The notes below the pieces were generated by a model. The model made no database searches. It saw nothing but the letters and a program-made list of their open reading frames with translations, and had not been told where the DNA came from. DNA of 64,000 nt from Bradyrhizobium sp. B097 (lineage in GTDB: Bacteria; Pseudomonadota; Alphaproteobacteria; Rhizobiales; Xanthobacteraceae): contig NZ_CP152412.1 in NCBI RefSeq assembly GCF_038957035.1, positions 3,902,501 through 3,966,500 on the forward strand, given 5' to 3'. Positions 38,863-48,246 of the stretch are shown here, in pieces. The stretch's first letter is position 1. Every line of letters begins with the position of its first letter. The position numbers and the translations under genes are program-made.

Positions 38863-39176
38863 TGGCTGCCAAGATCCGCAAGGGCGACAAGGTGATGGTG
38901 CTCACCGGCCGCGACAAGGGTCGCACCGGCGAGGTGTTCGAGGTGCGTCCGGACGAGAACAAGGCTCTCGTTCGCGGCATCAACATGGTGAAGCGTCACC
39001 AGAAGCAGAGCCAGACCCAGGAAGGCGGCATCATCTCCAAGGAGATGCCGATCGACCTGTCCAACATTGCGTATGTCGGCAAGGACGGAAAGCCGACCCG
39101 CATTGGGTTCAAGATTCAGGCCGATGGCAAGAAGGTTCGTGTTGCCAAGAGCTCGGGAGCAGAGATCGATGGCTGA
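38862..39176 (+). CDS. rplX: 50S ribosomal protein L24
   Basis: The 104-residue KOW-domain L24, an assembly initiator. It opens [20 protein letters not shown]. The start ATG at 38862 shares its A with the rplN stop; its own end overlaps rplE by eight bases, so the three genes are tightly coupled. Confidence 0.97.
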   Translation: MAAKIRKGDKVMVLTGRDKGRTGEVFEVRPDENKALVRGINMVKRHQKQSQTQEGGIISKEMPIDLSNIAYVGKDGKPTRIGFKIQADGKKVRVAKSSGAEIDG

Positions 39177-39726
39177 GACAGCTTACACGCCGCGCCTGCG
39201 CGCGGAGTATGACAAGAAGATCCGCGGCATGATGACCGAGAAGTTCGGTTATGCCAACGTGATGCAGGTGCCGCGCCTCGATAAGGTCGTGCTCAACATG
39301 GGCGTTGGCGATTCCGTCAACGACCGCAAGAAGGCCGAGACCGCGGCTGCCGAGTTGAGCCAGATCGCCGGCCAGAAGGCGATCGTGACCTATTCGCGGA
39401 TCGCGATCGCGACCTTCAAGCTGCGCGAGAACCAGCCGATCGGCTGCAAGGTCACGCTGCGCAAGGCCCATATGTACGAGTTCATCGACCGCCTGGTGAA
39501 CGTGGCGCTGCCCCGCGTCCGCGACTTCCGCGGCCTGAACCCGAAGAGCTTCGACGGCCGCGGCAACTATTCGCTCGGCATCAAGGAGCACATCATTTTC
39601 CCCGAGATCGACTTCGACAAGGTCTCGGAAGCGCGTGGCATGGACATCACGGTCTGCACCACCGCCAAGACCGACGACGAGGCGCGCGCCTTGTTGACCG
39701 CTTTCAATTTCCCGTTCCGGCAGTGA
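39169..39726 (+). CDS. rplE: 50S ribosomal protein L5
   Basis: The 185-residue L5 that carries 5S rRNA into the large subunit. It contains the family segment [13 protein letters not shown] and ends [12 protein letters not shown]. The ATG at 39169 lies within the last codons of rplX. Confidence 0.97.
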   Translation: MAETAYTPRLRAEYDKKIRGMMTEKFGYANVMQVPRLDKVVLNMGVGDSVNDRKKAETAAAELSQIAGQKAIVTYSRIAIATFKLRENQPIGCKVTLRKAHMYEFIDRLVNVALPRVRDFRGLNPKSFDGRGNYSLGIKEHIIFPEIDFDKVSEARGMDITVCTTAKTDDEARALLTAFNFPFRQ

Positions 39727-39772
39727 GTAGCTGAGCCAAAGCCACTCAAACGCGGATACCCAGGAGCCAAGC

Positions 39773-40078
39773 ATGGCAAAGAAGAGTTCGATCGAGAAGA
39801 ACAACCGGCGCAAGCGGATGGCGAAGAACGCCGCCCCGCAGCGTGAGAAGCTGAAGGCGATCATCGCCGACAAGACCAAGCCGATGGAAGAGCGCTTCGC
39901 GGCGACGCTGAAGCTCGCCGAGATGCCGCGCAACTCGTCGCCGACGCGCATCCGCAACCGTTGCGAGCTGACCGGGCGTCCGCGCTCGAACTATCGCAAG
40001 AACAAGCTCTCGCGCATCGCGCTGCGTGAACTCGGCTCCAAGGGCCTGGTTCCCGGCCTCGTGAAGTCGAGCTGGTAA
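39773..40078 (+). CDS. rpsN: 30S ribosomal protein S14
   Basis: The 101-residue, zinc-independent (C-minus) form of S14: the CxxC zinc motifs of the short form are absent. The C-terminal signature [19 protein letters not shown] is present. Confidence 0.98.
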   Translation: MAKKSSIEKNNRRKRMAKNAAPQREKLKAIIADKTKPMEERFAATLKLAEMPRNSSPTRIRNRCELTGRPRSNYRKNKLSRIALRELGSKGLVPGLVKSSW

Positions 40079-40094
40079 GGGGAGGGTCGGAACA

Positions 40095-40493
40095 ATGTCT
40101 ACGCACGATCCGATCAGCGATCTCATCACCCGCATCCGCAACGCGCAGATGCGTTCGAAGTCCAAGGTCTCGAGCCCCGGCTCGAAGATGCGCGCCAACG
40201 TGCTCGAAGTGCTGAAGTCCGAGGGTTACATCCGCGGCTACGCCAGCGTCGAGCATGCCTCGGGCCGCAGCGAGCTCGAGATCGAGCTGAAGTATTTCGA
40301 CGGCGAGCCCGTCATCCGCGAGATTGAGCGGGTGTCGAAGCCGGGCCGCCGCGTTTACGCCTCGGTGAAGAACCTGCCGCGCGTGAACAACGGTCTCGGC
40401 ATTTCGGTGTTGTCGACGCCGAAGGGAATCATGGCTGACCACGAGGCGCGCGACGCCAACGTGGGCGGCGAAGTTCTCTTCACGGTGTTCTGA
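40095..40493 (+). CDS. rpsH: 30S ribosomal protein S8
   Basis: The 132-residue S8, binder of helix 21 of 16S rRNA and usual repressor of the spc operon. It opens [19 protein letters not shown] and has the C-terminal [18 protein letters not shown] motif. Confidence 0.98.
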   Translation: MSTHDPISDLITRIRNAQMRSKSKVSSPGSKMRANVLEVLKSEGYIRGYASVEHASGRSELEIELKYFDGEPVIREIERVSKPGRRVYASVKNLPRVNNGLGISVLSTPKGIMADHEARDANVGGEVLFTVF

Positions 40494-40507
40494 GGAAGGA
40501 TTTTACG

Positions 40508-41041
40508 ATGTCACGTATCGGCAAAAGGCCGGTGGCGATCCCGTCGGGTGTGACGGCAAGCGTCGAGGGCCAGACGGTGAAGGTGAAGGGGCCGAAGGGC
40601 CAGCTTCAGTTCGTCGTGCATGACGACGTCGAGGTGAAGTTCGAGAACGGCCAGGTCAAGGTCGCTCCGCGCGTCAAGACCAACCGCGCGCAGGCGATGT
40701 ACGGCACCGCGCGCGCGCAGGTCGCCAACCTCGTCGAGGGCGTCACCAAGGGCTTCGAGAAGAAGCTCGAGATCACCGGCGTCGGTTACCGCGCCGCGAT
40801 GCAGGGCAAGAACCTGCAGCTCGCGCTCGGCTACAGCCACGACGTGGTCTACGCGATCCCGGAAGGCATCACCATCGCGGTGCCGAAGCCGACCGAGATC
40901 ACGATCACCGGCAACGATCCGCAGCGCGTCGGCCAGGTCGCCGCCGAGATCCGCGCCTACCGTCCGCCGGAGCCCTACAAGGGCAAGGGCGTGAAGTACG
41001 CCAACGAATTCATCTTCCGCAAGGAAGGCAAGAAGAAGTAA
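40508..41041 (+). CDS. rplF: 50S ribosomal protein L6
   Basis: The 177-residue L6 near the factor-binding site. It opens [15 protein letters not shown] and ends [20 protein letters not shown], the conserved C-terminus. Confidence 0.98.
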   Translation: MSRIGKRPVAIPSGVTASVEGQTVKVKGPKGQLQFVVHDDVEVKFENGQVKVAPRVKTNRAQAMYGTARAQVANLVEGVTKGFEKKLEITGVGYRAAMQGKNLQLALGYSHDVVYAIPEGITIAVPKPTEITITGNDPQRVGQVAAEIRAYRPPEPYKGKGVKYANEFIFRKEGKKK

Positions 41042-41052
41042 CGGAGCCGGTC

Positions 41053-41412
41053 ATGTCACTCAAGGTTACGAATGCCCGGCGCAAGCAGCGCGTCCGCCTT
41101 GCGCTTCGCCGCTCGGCAGGCGGCCGTCCGCGGTTGTCGGTGTTCCGCTCGTCCAAGCACATCTACGCCCAGGTCATCGACGACCAGAAGGGCGAGACGC
41201 TCGCGTCCGCCTCGTCGCTGGAGAAGAACCTGCGCGACGCCGGCAAGACCGGCGCCGACATCGATGCGGCGAAGGCCGTCGGCAAGCTGCTGGCGGAACG
41301 CGCGGCGCAGAAGGGCGTCAAGGAAGTCGTGTTCGATCGCGGCGCCTACATCTATCACGGGCGCGTCAAGGCGCTCGCGGATGCGGCGCGCGAAGGCGGA
41401 TTGAGCTTCTAA
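41053..41412 (+). CDS. rplR: 50S ribosomal protein L18
   Basis: The 119-residue 5S rRNA-binding L18. The N-terminal basic stretch ([20 protein letters not shown]) and the C-terminal [17 protein letters not shown] are present. It starts 11 bases after rplF. Confidence 0.98.
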   Translation: MSLKVTNARRKQRVRLALRRSAGGRPRLSVFRSSKHIYAQVIDDQKGETLASASSLEKNLRDAGKTGADIDAAKAVGKLLAERAAQKGVKEVVFDRGAYIYHGRVKALADAAREGGLSF

Positions 41413-41470
41413 ACGAATCGAACGATTACCAGGATAGAGGCGTCAGGCCTCCTAGAGATTGGAAAACACC

Positions 41471-42046
41471 ATGGCAGGTGAACGCGAACGCGGCGGACGC
41501 GAACGGAGCAGGGATCGCGAGGAGCGCGACAGCGAGTTCGTCGACAAGCTCGTCCACATCAATCGCGTGGCGAAGGTCGTCAAGGGCGGCAAGCGCTTCG
41601 GCTTTGCGGCGCTGGTCGTGATCGGCGATCAGAAGGGCCGGGTCGGTTTCGGCCACGGCAAGGCGCGCGAAGTTCCGGAAGCGATCCGCAAGGCGACCGA
41701 ATCGGCGAAGCGCAACCTGACGCGGGTCGCGCTGCGCGAAGGCCGCACGCTGCATCACGACATCGCCGGCCGTCACGGCGCCGGCCGCGTCTATCTGCGT
41801 GCCGCTCCGGCCGGTACCGGCATCATCGCCGGCGGCCCGATGCGCGCGGTGTTCGAGACGCTCGGCATCCAGGACGTGGTGGCGAAGTCGATCGGCTCGT
41901 CGAATCCCTACAACATGGTTCGCGCAACCTTCGACGCGCTGAAGCATCAGGATTCGCCGCGCTCGGTGGCTGCGCGCCGCAACATCAAGGTCTCCACCCT
42001 GCAGTCGCGCCGCGTCGGCGGTGACGCCGAAGTGGTGGCGGAATAA
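41471..42046 (+). CDS. rpsE: 30S ribosomal protein S5
   Basis: The 191-residue S5, involved in decoding fidelity. The spectinomycin-loop region ([20 protein letters not shown]) is normal. A Glu/Arg-rich extension of about 20 residues precedes the core ([18 protein letters not shown]), as in relatives. I start at ATG 41471; a TTG at 41459 is in frame but less likely. Confidence 0.97.
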   Translation: MAGERERGGRERSRDREERDSEFVDKLVHINRVAKVVKGGKRFGFAALVVIGDQKGRVGFGHGKAREVPEAIRKATESAKRNLTRVALREGRTLHHDIAGRHGAGRVYLRAAPAGTGIIAGGPMRAVFETLGIQDVVAKSIGSSNPYNMVRATFDALKHQDSPRSVAARRNIKVSTLQSRRVGGDAEVVAE

Positions 42047-42085
42047 CAACGCGCGCTTCTCGAAGCGCTATTCGGAGTTACTGTC

Positions 42086-42277
42086 ATGGCCCAGGCCAGC
42101 AAGACCATCAAGGTCGAGCAGATCGGCAGCGCAATCCGCCGCCATCACTCGCAGCGTTCGACGCTGATCGGCCTCAAGCTCAACAAGATCGGCCGGGTTG
42201 CCGAGCTGCAGGATACCCCTGAAGTTCGCGGCATGATCAGCAAGGTTCAGCATCTCGTCCGCGTCGTCGGCGAGTAA
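42086..42277 (+). CDS. rpmD: 50S ribosomal protein L30
   Basis: The 63-residue L30. It reads [20 protein letters not shown] and has the family segment [16 protein letters not shown]. It lies 40 bp after rpsE. Confidence 0.97.
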   Translation: MAQASKTIKVEQIGSAIRRHHSQRSTLIGLKLNKIGRVAELQDTPEVRGMISKVQHLVRVVGE

Positions 42278-42298
42278 GCAGAGATAAGGAGAAGGGCG

Positions 42299-42784
42299 AT
42301 GAAGCTCAGCGATATCGCCGACAACGCCGGCTCGCGCAAGAAGCGCATGCGTGTCGGCCGTGGCATCGGTTCCGGCAAGGGCAAGACCTCGGGCCGCGGC
42401 GGCAAGGGCCAGACCGCGCGTTCGGGCGTCCGCATCAAGGGTTTCGAAGGCGGCCAGATGCCGATGCATCGCCGTCTGCCGAAGCGCGGCTTCAACAACA
42501 TCTTCCGGCTCGACTTCGCCGAGATCAATCTCGACCGTCTGCAGGAAGCGATCGACAACAAGCTGGTCGATGCGAGCGCGACGGTGAACGTCGAGTCGCT
42601 GGTGAAGGCCGGCGTGCTGCGCCGCGCCAAGGACGGCCTGCGGCTGCTCGGCCGCGGCGAGATCAAGACCAAGCTGACCATCGAGGCGCACGGCGCCTCC
42701 AAGTCGGCCATTGCGGCGGTCGAGAAGGCCGGCGGCTCGGTCAAGATCCTGGCCCCCGCCAAGGACGAAGGCGAGGCGGCGTAA
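42299..42784 (+). CDS. rplO: 50S ribosomal protein L15
   Basis: The 161-residue L15. The glycine-rich N-terminal extension ([19 protein letters not shown]) and the C-terminal family segment are present. Upstream of secY, as in most bacteria. Confidence 0.98.
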   Translation: MKLSDIADNAGSRKKRMRVGRGIGSGKGKTSGRGGKGQTARSGVRIKGFEGGQMPMHRRLPKRGFNNIFRLDFAEINLDRLQEAIDNKLVDASATVNVESLVKAGVLRRAKDGLRLLGRGEIKTKLTIEAHGASKSAIAAVEKAGGSVKILAPAKDEGEAA

Positions 42785-42794
42785 CATCTGCGTC

Positions 42795-42819
42795 ATTGCC
42801 CGCGGCCTGCGCGGGCAAT
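42795..42819. repeat. palindromic repeat between rplO and secY
   Basis: A perfect ten-pair inverted repeat (ATTGCCCGCG / CGCGGGCAAT) with a GCCTG loop, 11 bases after rplO. It resembles dispersed palindromes of Bradyrhizobium-type genomes. Followed by CCGTGGATCGAATGATGG rather than a U-tract, so it is not a classical terminator. Confidence 0.5.
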
Positions 42820-42943
42820 CCGTGGATCGAATGATGGACTTATCGAGGCCGAGCACCAGATAATGTCCGGTGTCTGCCGACGGCCCCGAGGGAACGAGTT
42901 TCTTGGGGGCGTCGGCGAAGCGGGCTCCGGGAGAAAGCCGAAC

Positions 42944-44278
42944 ATGGTCTCAGCAGCCGAACAACTTGCCGCAAACCTCAATTTCGGACAGCTGGCGAAA
43001 GCCGACGAGCTGAAGAAGCGCATCTGGTTCACCCTGGGTGCGCTGCTTGTTTATCGGCTGGGCACCTATATCCCGCTGCCGGGCATCGATCCCAACATCT
43101 GGGAGCAGGTGTTCCGCAGCCAGTCCGGCGGCATCCTCGGCATGTTCAACATGTTCGCCGGCGGCGGCATCCACCGCATGGCGATCTTTGCGCTGAACAT
43201 CATGCCGTACATCTCGGCATCGATCATCGTCCAGCTGCTGACCACCGTGTCGCCGCAGCTCGAGGCGCTCAAGAAGGAAGGCGAGGCGGGCCGCAAGACG
43301 CTGAACCAGTACACCCGCTATCTGACGGTGATCCTGGCGCTGTTCCAGTCCTACGGCATCGCGATCGGCCTCGAAGGCGCCGGCAATGTCGTCAGCGACC
43401 CCGGCATGTTCTTCCGGATCTCGACCGCGATCACGCTGACCGGCGGCACCATGTTCCTGATGTGGCTCGGCGAGCAGATCACCTCACGCGGCATCGGCAA
43501 CGGTATCTCGCTGATCATCCTGTCCGGCATCGTCGCCGAGCTGCCGTCGGCGCTCGCCAACATGCTGGAACTCGGCCGCCAGGGCGCGATGTCGACCGGC
43601 CTGATCCTGATCGTCATCGTGATGGCGGTCGCCGTGATCGCCTTCATCGTGTTCATGGAGCGTGCGCAGCGCCGGCTGCTGATCCAGTATCCGAAGCGCC
43701 AGGTCGGCAACAAGATGTTCGAGGGCCAGTCCTCGCATCTGCCGCTCAAGCTCAACACCTCGGGCGTGATTCCGCCGATCTTCGCTTCGTCGCTGCTGCT
43801 GCTGCCGACCACGGTTGCGAACTTCAACGCCGGCAAGGGGCCGGAGTGGTTCCAGTGGCTCACCACCCAGCTCAGCCACGGCCGGCCGCTGTTCCTGCTG
43901 ATGTATCTCGCGCTGATCGTGTTCTTCGCCTTCTTCTACACCGCGATCGTGTTCAACCCAACCGAGACCGCGGACAATCTGAAGAAGCATGGCGGCTTCA
44001 TTCCGGGCATTCGGCCCGGTGAGCGCACCGCCGAATACATCGACTACGTGCTGTCGCGCATCACGGTGCTCGGTGCGATCTATCTCGCGATCGTCTGCCT
44101 GATTCCTGAAATTCTGATTTCCTACGCCTCGGTCCCGTTCTACTTTGGCGGCACTTCGCTCCTGATCGTCGTCAGCGTGACGATGGATACGGTGTCGCAG
44201 GTGCAGGGCTATCTGCTCGCTCATCAGTATGAAGGGTTGATCAGGAAGTCGAAGCTCAGGGGAGGCCGCCGCCGCTGA
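42944..44278 (+). CDS. secY: preprotein translocase subunit SecY
   Basis: The 444-residue channel of the Sec translocon, with ten predicted membrane helices. The conserved plug and helix-2 region (GGIHRMAIFALNIMPYISASI) and the GERTAEYI loop are present. The start at 42944 has GGGAGAAA upstream and gives the normal MVSAAEQLAANLNFGQ beginning; the frame is open to 42863 but that part is not conserved-looking. Confidence 0.98.
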   Translation: MVSAAEQLAANLNFGQLAKADELKKRIWFTLGALLVYRLGTYIPLPGIDPNIWEQVFRSQSGGILGMFNMFAGGGIHRMAIFALNIMPYISASIIVQLLTTVSPQLEALKKEGEAGRKTLNQYTRYLTVILALFQSYGIAIGLEGAGNVVSDPGMFFRISTAITLTGGTMFLMWLGEQITSRGIGNGISLIILSGIVAELPSALANMLELGRQGAMSTGLILIVIVMAVAVIAFIVFMERAQRRLLIQYPKRQVGNKMFEGQSSHLPLKLNTSGVIPPIFASSLLLLPTTVANFNAGKGPEWFQWLTTQLSHGRPLFLLMYLALIVFFAFFYTAIVFNPTETADNLKKHGGFIPGIRPGERTAEYIDYVLSRITVLGAIYLAIVCLIPEILISYASVPFYFGGTSLLIVVSVTMDTVSQVQGYLLAHQYEGLIRKSKLRGGRRR

Positions 44279-44348
44279 TCGCGGCGCGGCTTCAAACTCA
44301 AAACACAGGTGTGCGGACGTCGCCACCTAGCCGGGGGGCGAAACAGAT

Positions 44349-45251
44349 ATGAGATTGATCCTTTTGGGGCCGCCGGGCTCGGGCAAGGGAACCCAGGCAC
44401 AGCGGCTGGTGCACCGGCATGGCATCGTTCAGCTCTCGACCGGCGAGATGCTGCGCGCAGCCGCTGCCGCGGGCACCCCGGTCGGCTTGCAGGCCAAGGA
44501 GATCATGGCCAATGGCGGCCTGGTTCCCGACGAGATCGTGGTTGGAATCATCGCTGACCGAATCGAGGAGCCCGACGCCAAGAAGGGCTTCATTCTCGAC
44601 GGCTTCCCGCGCACCGTGCCGCAGGCGGAGGCGCTCGACGAACTGCTCCGGAAAAAGCACCTCAAGCTCGACGCCGTCGTCGAGCTGCGCGTCAACGAGA
44701 GCGCGCTGCTCGCCCGCGTCGAGAAGCGTGCTGAGGAAACCCGCGCGCGCGGCGAGGAAGTGCGCCTCGACGATACGCCGGAAGTGCTGACCAAGCGCCT
44801 GGCGCAGTACCGCTCGCTGACGGAACCGCTGATTCACTATTATTCGGAGCGGCGGAAGCTCCTGACGGTCGACGGCATGATGACCATCGAGCACGTCACC
44901 CGCGAGATCAACCGGATCCTGACCGCGCTCGGCGCGCTGGAACCGAAGGAGCACGAAGAGGCCAAGAGCGCCTCGAAGGCGTCCAAGACAGCCAAGAAGA
45001 TCGCGAAGCAGCCGACCAAGAAGGCAGCTAATTCGGCCAAACCGGCCCGCAAGGCCGCCAAGGGGGCCTCAAAGCCGGCCGCCAAGGCCAAAGCTGCCAA
45101 GAAGGCTGCCAAGAAAACGGCGAAGCAGCCGGCCAAGAAGACCGTGAAGAAGGCCGCAAAGCAGGCTGCCCGTGCCGTGAATGCCCGGAAGGGGGCAAAA
45201 GCTGCCAAAAAGGCAGCAAAAAAGCTCACGAAAAAGCGAGCTAAACGCTAG
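44349..45251 (+). CDS. adk: adenylate kinase with a C-terminal Lys/Ala-rich, histone H1-like tail
   Basis: A 300-residue protein. Residues 1 to about 198 are a complete short-type adenylate kinase (ATP + AMP to 2 ADP): P-loop GPPGSGKGT at 7-15, AMP-binding [17 protein letters not shown], and a short lid ([11 protein letters not shown]) without the long or zinc lid. Residues 200-300 are a low-complexity tail of about 100 residues made almost only of Lys and Ala with a few Thr, Pro, Ser and Arg, in AAKK/AKKAAK-type repeats. The reading frame is continuous, with no stop between the two parts. Normal enzymes of this type end near residue 190-200. The tail looks like a nucleic-acid-binding domain. 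Lies between secY and rpsM, the usual alphaproteobacterial place. Confidence 0.95.
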   Translation: MRLILLGPPGSGKGTQAQRLVHRHGIVQLSTGEMLRAAAAAGTPVGLQAKEIMANGGLVPDEIVVGIIADRIEEPDAKKGFILDGFPRTVPQAEALDELLRKKHLKLDAVVELRVNESALLARVEKRAEETRARGEEVRLDDTPEVLTKRLAQYRSLTEPLIHYYSERRKLLTVDGMMTIEHVTREINRILTALGALEPKEHEEAKSASKASKTAKKIAKQPTKKAANSAKPARKAAKGASKPAAKAKAAKKAAKKTAKQPAKKTVKKAAKQAARAVNARKGAKAAKKAAKKLTKKRAKR

Positions 45252-45257
45252 GAGCGG

Positions 45258-45286
45258 TTGACGAAACCGACATGAATCCTTTAATA
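45258..45286 (+). promoter_or_regulatory. candidate promoter for rpsM-rpsK-rpoA-rplQ
   Basis: TTGACG (45258-45263) and TTAATA (45281-45286) with a 17-base spacer (or TAATAA with 18), directly after adk. It would give a leader of about 150 bases before rpsM. Confidence 0.4.
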
Positions 45287-45442
45287 AGCCCCGCATCCAA
45301 GTTGGATAGTTTTATGACGATGCCGGGCCCCGAAGGACATGAGGGGAAGGGCGTCGTGTTCGCGTTTGTGGACACAAGCCCGCAGAGAGCAAGAACTTGA
45401 GAAGCCCGTATCCGTGATGGATCGGCGACAGGAGAGAAGTCC

Positions 45443-45811
45443 GTGGCCCGTATTGCCGGCGTCAACATTCCTACCAACAAGCGCGTGCTGATCGCGCTTC
45501 AGTACATCCATGGTATCGGCCAGAAGAACGCGGCCGACATCATCGAGAAGGTCAAGATCCCGCTGGACCGTCGCGTCAACCAGTTGACCGACCAGGAGGT
45601 CCTGCAGATCCGCGAAGTCATCGACCGCGACTATCTGGTCGAGGGCGACCTCCGTCGTGAGGTTGGCATCAACATCAAGCGGCTGATGGACCTCGGCTGC
45701 TATCGCGGCCTGCGTCATCGCCGTGGTCTGCCGGTGCGCGGCCAGCGCACCCACACCAATGCGCGCACGCGCAAGGGTCCGGCCAAGGCGATCGCCGGCA
45801 AGAAGAAGTAA
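45443..45811 (+). CDS. rpsM: 30S ribosomal protein S13
   Basis: The 122-residue S13 of the 30S head, contacting P-site tRNA. It starts with GTG at 45443 behind GGAGAG and reads [19 protein letters not shown]; the C-terminal [19 protein letters not shown] is present. Confidence 0.98.
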   Translation: MARIAGVNIPTNKRVLIALQYIHGIGQKNAADIIEKVKIPLDRRVNQLTDQEVLQIREVIDRDYLVEGDLRREVGINIKRLMDLGCYRGLRHRRGLPVRGQRTHTNARTRKGPAKAIAGKKK

Positions 45812-45834
45812 GTTTTACGAATTGCAGGTGGGGG

Positions 45835-45856
45835 GTAGCGAATCGAAATTCGCTAC
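45835..45856 (+). other. hairpin between rpsM and rpsK
   Basis: A perfect nine-pair stem (GTAGCGAAT / ATTCGCTAC) capped by CGAA, 23 bases after rpsM. No U-tract. The sequence ATTCGCTA also occurs in the tuf-rpsJ gap (33210-33220), so it may belong to a small repeat family. Confidence 0.5.
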
Positions 45857-45926
45857 TCGCCATTTGCGTTTTGAGGTGTAGCCGCTGGCACTACGGCGGC
45901 GTTTGAGATCACAGGAAAGGTTTGAA

Positions 45927-46316
45927 ATGGGCAAGGAAGCCACCCGCGTACGTCGCCGCGAACGCAAGAACATCGCCTCCGGCATCGCGCACGTGAATTC
46001 GTCGTTCAACAACACGACCATCACCATCACCGACGCGCAGGGCAACACCATCGCCTGGTCGTCGGCTGGTACGATGGGCTTCAAGGGCTCGCGCAAGTCG
46101 ACCCCCTATGCCGCGCAGGTCGCGGCCGAAGACGTCTCCAAGAAGGCGCAGGAACACGGCATGCGCACGCTGGAGGTTGAAGTGGCCGGCCCGGGTTCGG
46201 GCCGTGAGTCGGCGCTCCGTGCGCTGCAGGCTGCGGGCTTCACCGTCACCTCGATCCGCGACGTGACCACGATCCCGCACAATGGCTGCCGTCCGCGCAA
46301 GCGTCGGCGCGTTTGA
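45927..46316 (+). CDS. rpsK: 30S ribosomal protein S11
   Basis: The 129-residue S11 of the 30S platform. It reads [19 protein letters not shown], has [13 protein letters not shown] and the C-terminal [18 protein letters not shown]. The ATG at 45927 has GGAAAGG upstream; an in-frame ATG at 45903 would add eight residues. Confidence 0.98.
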   Translation: MGKEATRVRRRERKNIASGIAHVNSSFNNTTITITDAQGNTIAWSSAGTMGFKGSRKSTPYAAQVAAEDVSKKAQEHGMRTLEVEVAGPGSGRESALRALQAAGFTVTSIRDVTTIPHNGCRPRKRRRV

Positions 46317-46328
46317 TCTGTAAATCGC

Positions 46329-46348
46329 GGGCGGCTTTCCAGCCGCCC
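46329..46348 (+). terminator. hairpin after rpsK, possibly a weak terminator
   Basis: GGGCGGCT and AGCCGCCC form an eight-pair stem with a TTCC loop; the flanks CGC/GCG can extend it. A short T-run (GGTTTTTGG) starts about ten bases later, farther than in a classical terminator. Partial termination before rpoA is possible. Confidence 0.4.
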
Positions 46349-46435
46349 TGCGATGGTTTTTGGAATTGACCGCGCGGACTGTTCCGCGATCTCCAACGCC
46401 AGGTTCGGCCATTCGACGGGCCCGACGACTGGCAC

Positions 46436-47467
46436 ATGGGTGAACAAGTGACGATCCAGAAAAATTGGCAAGAACTCATTCGACCGAACAAGCTGCAGGT
46501 GACGCCGGGCTCGGACGCGAGCCGGTTCGCCACCGTGGTCGCCGAGCCGCTCGAGCGCGGCTTCGGCCAGACGCTCGGCAACGCGCTGCGCCGCATCCTG
46601 CTGTCCTCGCTGCAGGGCGCGGCGGTGCAGTCGGTGCATATCGACGGCGTGCTGCACGAGTTCTCCTCGATCGCCGGTGTCCGTGAAGACGTCACCGACA
46701 TGGTCCTCAACATCAAGGACATCTCGATCAAGATGCAGGGCGAAGGCCCGAAGCGCATGGTCGTGAAGAAGCAGGGCCCGGGCGCCGTCACCGCCGGCGA
46801 CATCCAGACCGTCGGCGACGTCACCGTGCTCAACCCCGACCTGCAGCTCTGCACGCTGGACGATGGCGCAGAGATCCGCATGGAGTTCACGGTCACGACC
46901 GGCAAGGGCTATGTCGCCGCCGAGCGCAACCGGCCTGAGGATGCGCCGATCGGCCTGATCCCGGTCGACAGCCTGTTCTCGCCGGTCCGCAAGGTCTCCT
47001 ACAAGGTCGAGAACACCCGCGAGGGCCAGATCCTCGACTACGACAAGCTGACCATGACGATCGAGACCAACGGCGCGATCACGCCGGAGGACGCCGTGGC
47101 CTATGCCGCGCGCATCCTGCAGGATCAGCTCAACGTGTTCGTCAACTTCGAAGAGCCGCGCAAGGAAGTCACGCAGGAGATCATCCCCGATCTCGCGTTC
47201 AACCCGGCGTTCCTCAAGAAGGTCGACGAGCTCGAGCTGTCGGTGCGTTCGGCAAACTGCCTGAAGAACGACAACATCGTCTACATCGGCGACCTCGTGC
47301 AGAAGTCGGAAGCGGAAATGCTCCGCACCCCGAACTTCGGCCGCAAGTCGCTGAACGAGATCAAGGAAGTGCTGGCCCAGATGGGTCTGCACCTCGGCAT
47401 GGAAGTGCCGGGCTGGCCGCCGGAGAACATCGACGAGCTCGCCAAGCGCTTCGAGGATCACTACTGA
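46436..47467 (+). CDS. rpoA: DNA-directed RNA polymerase subunit alpha
   Basis: The 343-residue alpha subunit. The N-terminal assembly domain ([20 protein letters not shown]) and the C-terminal DNA/activator-binding domain ([22 protein letters not shown], with [12 protein letters not shown]) are complete. It starts [15 protein letters not shown]. rpsD, which precedes rpoA in gamma-proteobacteria, is absent, as usual in alphaproteobacteria. Confidence 0.99.
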   Translation: MGEQVTIQKNWQELIRPNKLQVTPGSDASRFATVVAEPLERGFGQTLGNALRRILLSSLQGAAVQSVHIDGVLHEFSSIAGVREDVTDMVLNIKDISIKMQGEGPKRMVVKKQGPGAVTAGDIQTVGDVTVLNPDLQLCTLDDGAEIRMEFTVTTGKGYVAAERNRPEDAPIGLIPVDSLFSPVRKVSYKVENTREGQILDYDKLTMTIETNGAITPEDAVAYAARILQDQLNVFVNFEEPRKEVTQEIIPDLAFNPAFLKKVDELELSVRSANCLKNDNIVYIGDLVQKSEAEMLRTPNFGRKSLNEIKEVLAQMGLHLGMEVPGWPPENIDELAKRFEDHY

Positions 47468-47471
47468 TTTG

Positions 47472-47551
47472 GTCATTCCGGGGCGGCTCGCAGAGCCGAA
47501 CCCGGAATCTCGAGATTCCGGGTTCGATGCTGCGCATCGCCCCGGAATGAC
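47472..47551. repeat. cloverleaf-shaped inverted-repeat element between rpoA and rplQ
   Basis: An 80-base element. Outer arms at 47472-47484 and 47539-47551 are perfectly complementary (13 pairs, GTCATTCCGGGGC). Between them three hairpins abut with no spare base: 47485-47497 (GGCTC-GCA-GAGCC), a fully palindromic 28-base block at 47498-47525, and 47526-47538 (GATGC-TGC-GCATC). It would form a four-way junction in RNA or cruciform DNA. The type of sequence is common between genes in Bradyrhizobium, from recall. Confidence 0.85.
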
Positions 47552-47631
47552 GTCATAGGGCGAACGCAGGATGCCCACCTGCAAAACTTGTCGCTGAACC
47601 ACCGCGGCAGAATTGAAGAAGGAAGAAGTCA

Positions 47632-48048
47632 ATGCGTCACGGCAAGGTTCATCGGAAGCTCAACCGCACCGCCGAGCATCGGCGTGCGATGTTCGCCAAC
47701 ATGGCGGCCGCGCTGATCAAGCACGAGCAGATCGTCACCACGCTGCCGAAGGCCAAGGAGCTGCGGCCGATCGTCGAGAAGCTCGTCACCCTCGGCAAGA
47801 AGGGCGGTCTCGCCCTGCGCCGCCAGGCGATCTCGGAGCTGCGCGACCTCGACCAGGTCAGGAAGCTGTTCGACACGCTGGCGACCCGTTACAAGGACCG
47901 CCAGGGTGGCTACACCCGCATCATCAAGGCCGGCTTCCGCTACGGCGACAACGCGGCGATGGCCGTGATCGAGTTCGTCGACCGCGACGTCGACGCCAAG
48001 GGCCAGGACTCCGGTCCGACCCAGGACAAGGAAGCCGAGGCTGCGTAG
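47632..48048 (+). CDS. rplQ: 50S ribosomal protein L17
   Basis: The 138-residue L17. It opens [20 protein letters not shown], the family signature, and has a C-terminal acidic tail. GAAGGAAG precedes the ATG. Last gene of the ribosomal supercluster, followed by a strong terminator. Confidence 0.98.
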   Translation: MRHGKVHRKLNRTAEHRRAMFANMAAALIKHEQIVTTLPKAKELRPIVEKLVTLGKKGGLALRRQAISELRDLDQVRKLFDTLATRYKDRQGGYTRIIKAGFRYGDNAAMAVIEFVDRDVDAKGQDSGPTQDKEAEAA

Positions 48049-48073
48049 GCCCGGTTACCGAGCCAAGGTTTTG

Positions 48074-48102
48074 AAAACGGCGCCCTCGGGCGCCGTTTTT
48101 AT
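48074..48102 (+). terminator. factor-independent terminator after rplQ
   Basis: AAAACGGCGCC and GGCGCCGTTTT form an 11-pair stem with a CTCG loop, running into TTTTTATTT. It closes the ribosomal gene series. Confidence 0.92.
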
Positions 48103-48126
48103 TTGGCGGCGACGCTCCATCCCAGT

Positions 48127-48154
48127 CGTCGTCCTGGCTTTCGCCAGGACGACG
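48127..48154. repeat. palindromic intergenic repeat
   Basis: A perfect 12-pair inverted repeat (CGTCGTCCTGGC / GCCAGGACGACG) with a TTTC loop, between the rplQ terminator and the dehydrogenase pseudogene. No U-tract. It resembles a dispersed palindrome of related genomes. Confidence 0.55.
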
Positions 48155-48246
48155 TCGTCATTGGCTTCCTCACGCGTCGGTGAGATGCAATTGCGGTGCA
48201 TCATGCCGCGCCCGATATCTCGGTCAGCATCAATGGAGATGACGCC

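Noticed and set aside
45272..45400. 42-codon frame between adk and rpsM
   Set aside because: Starts within the candidate promoter spacer and has no ribosome-binding site; not supported as a leader peptide.
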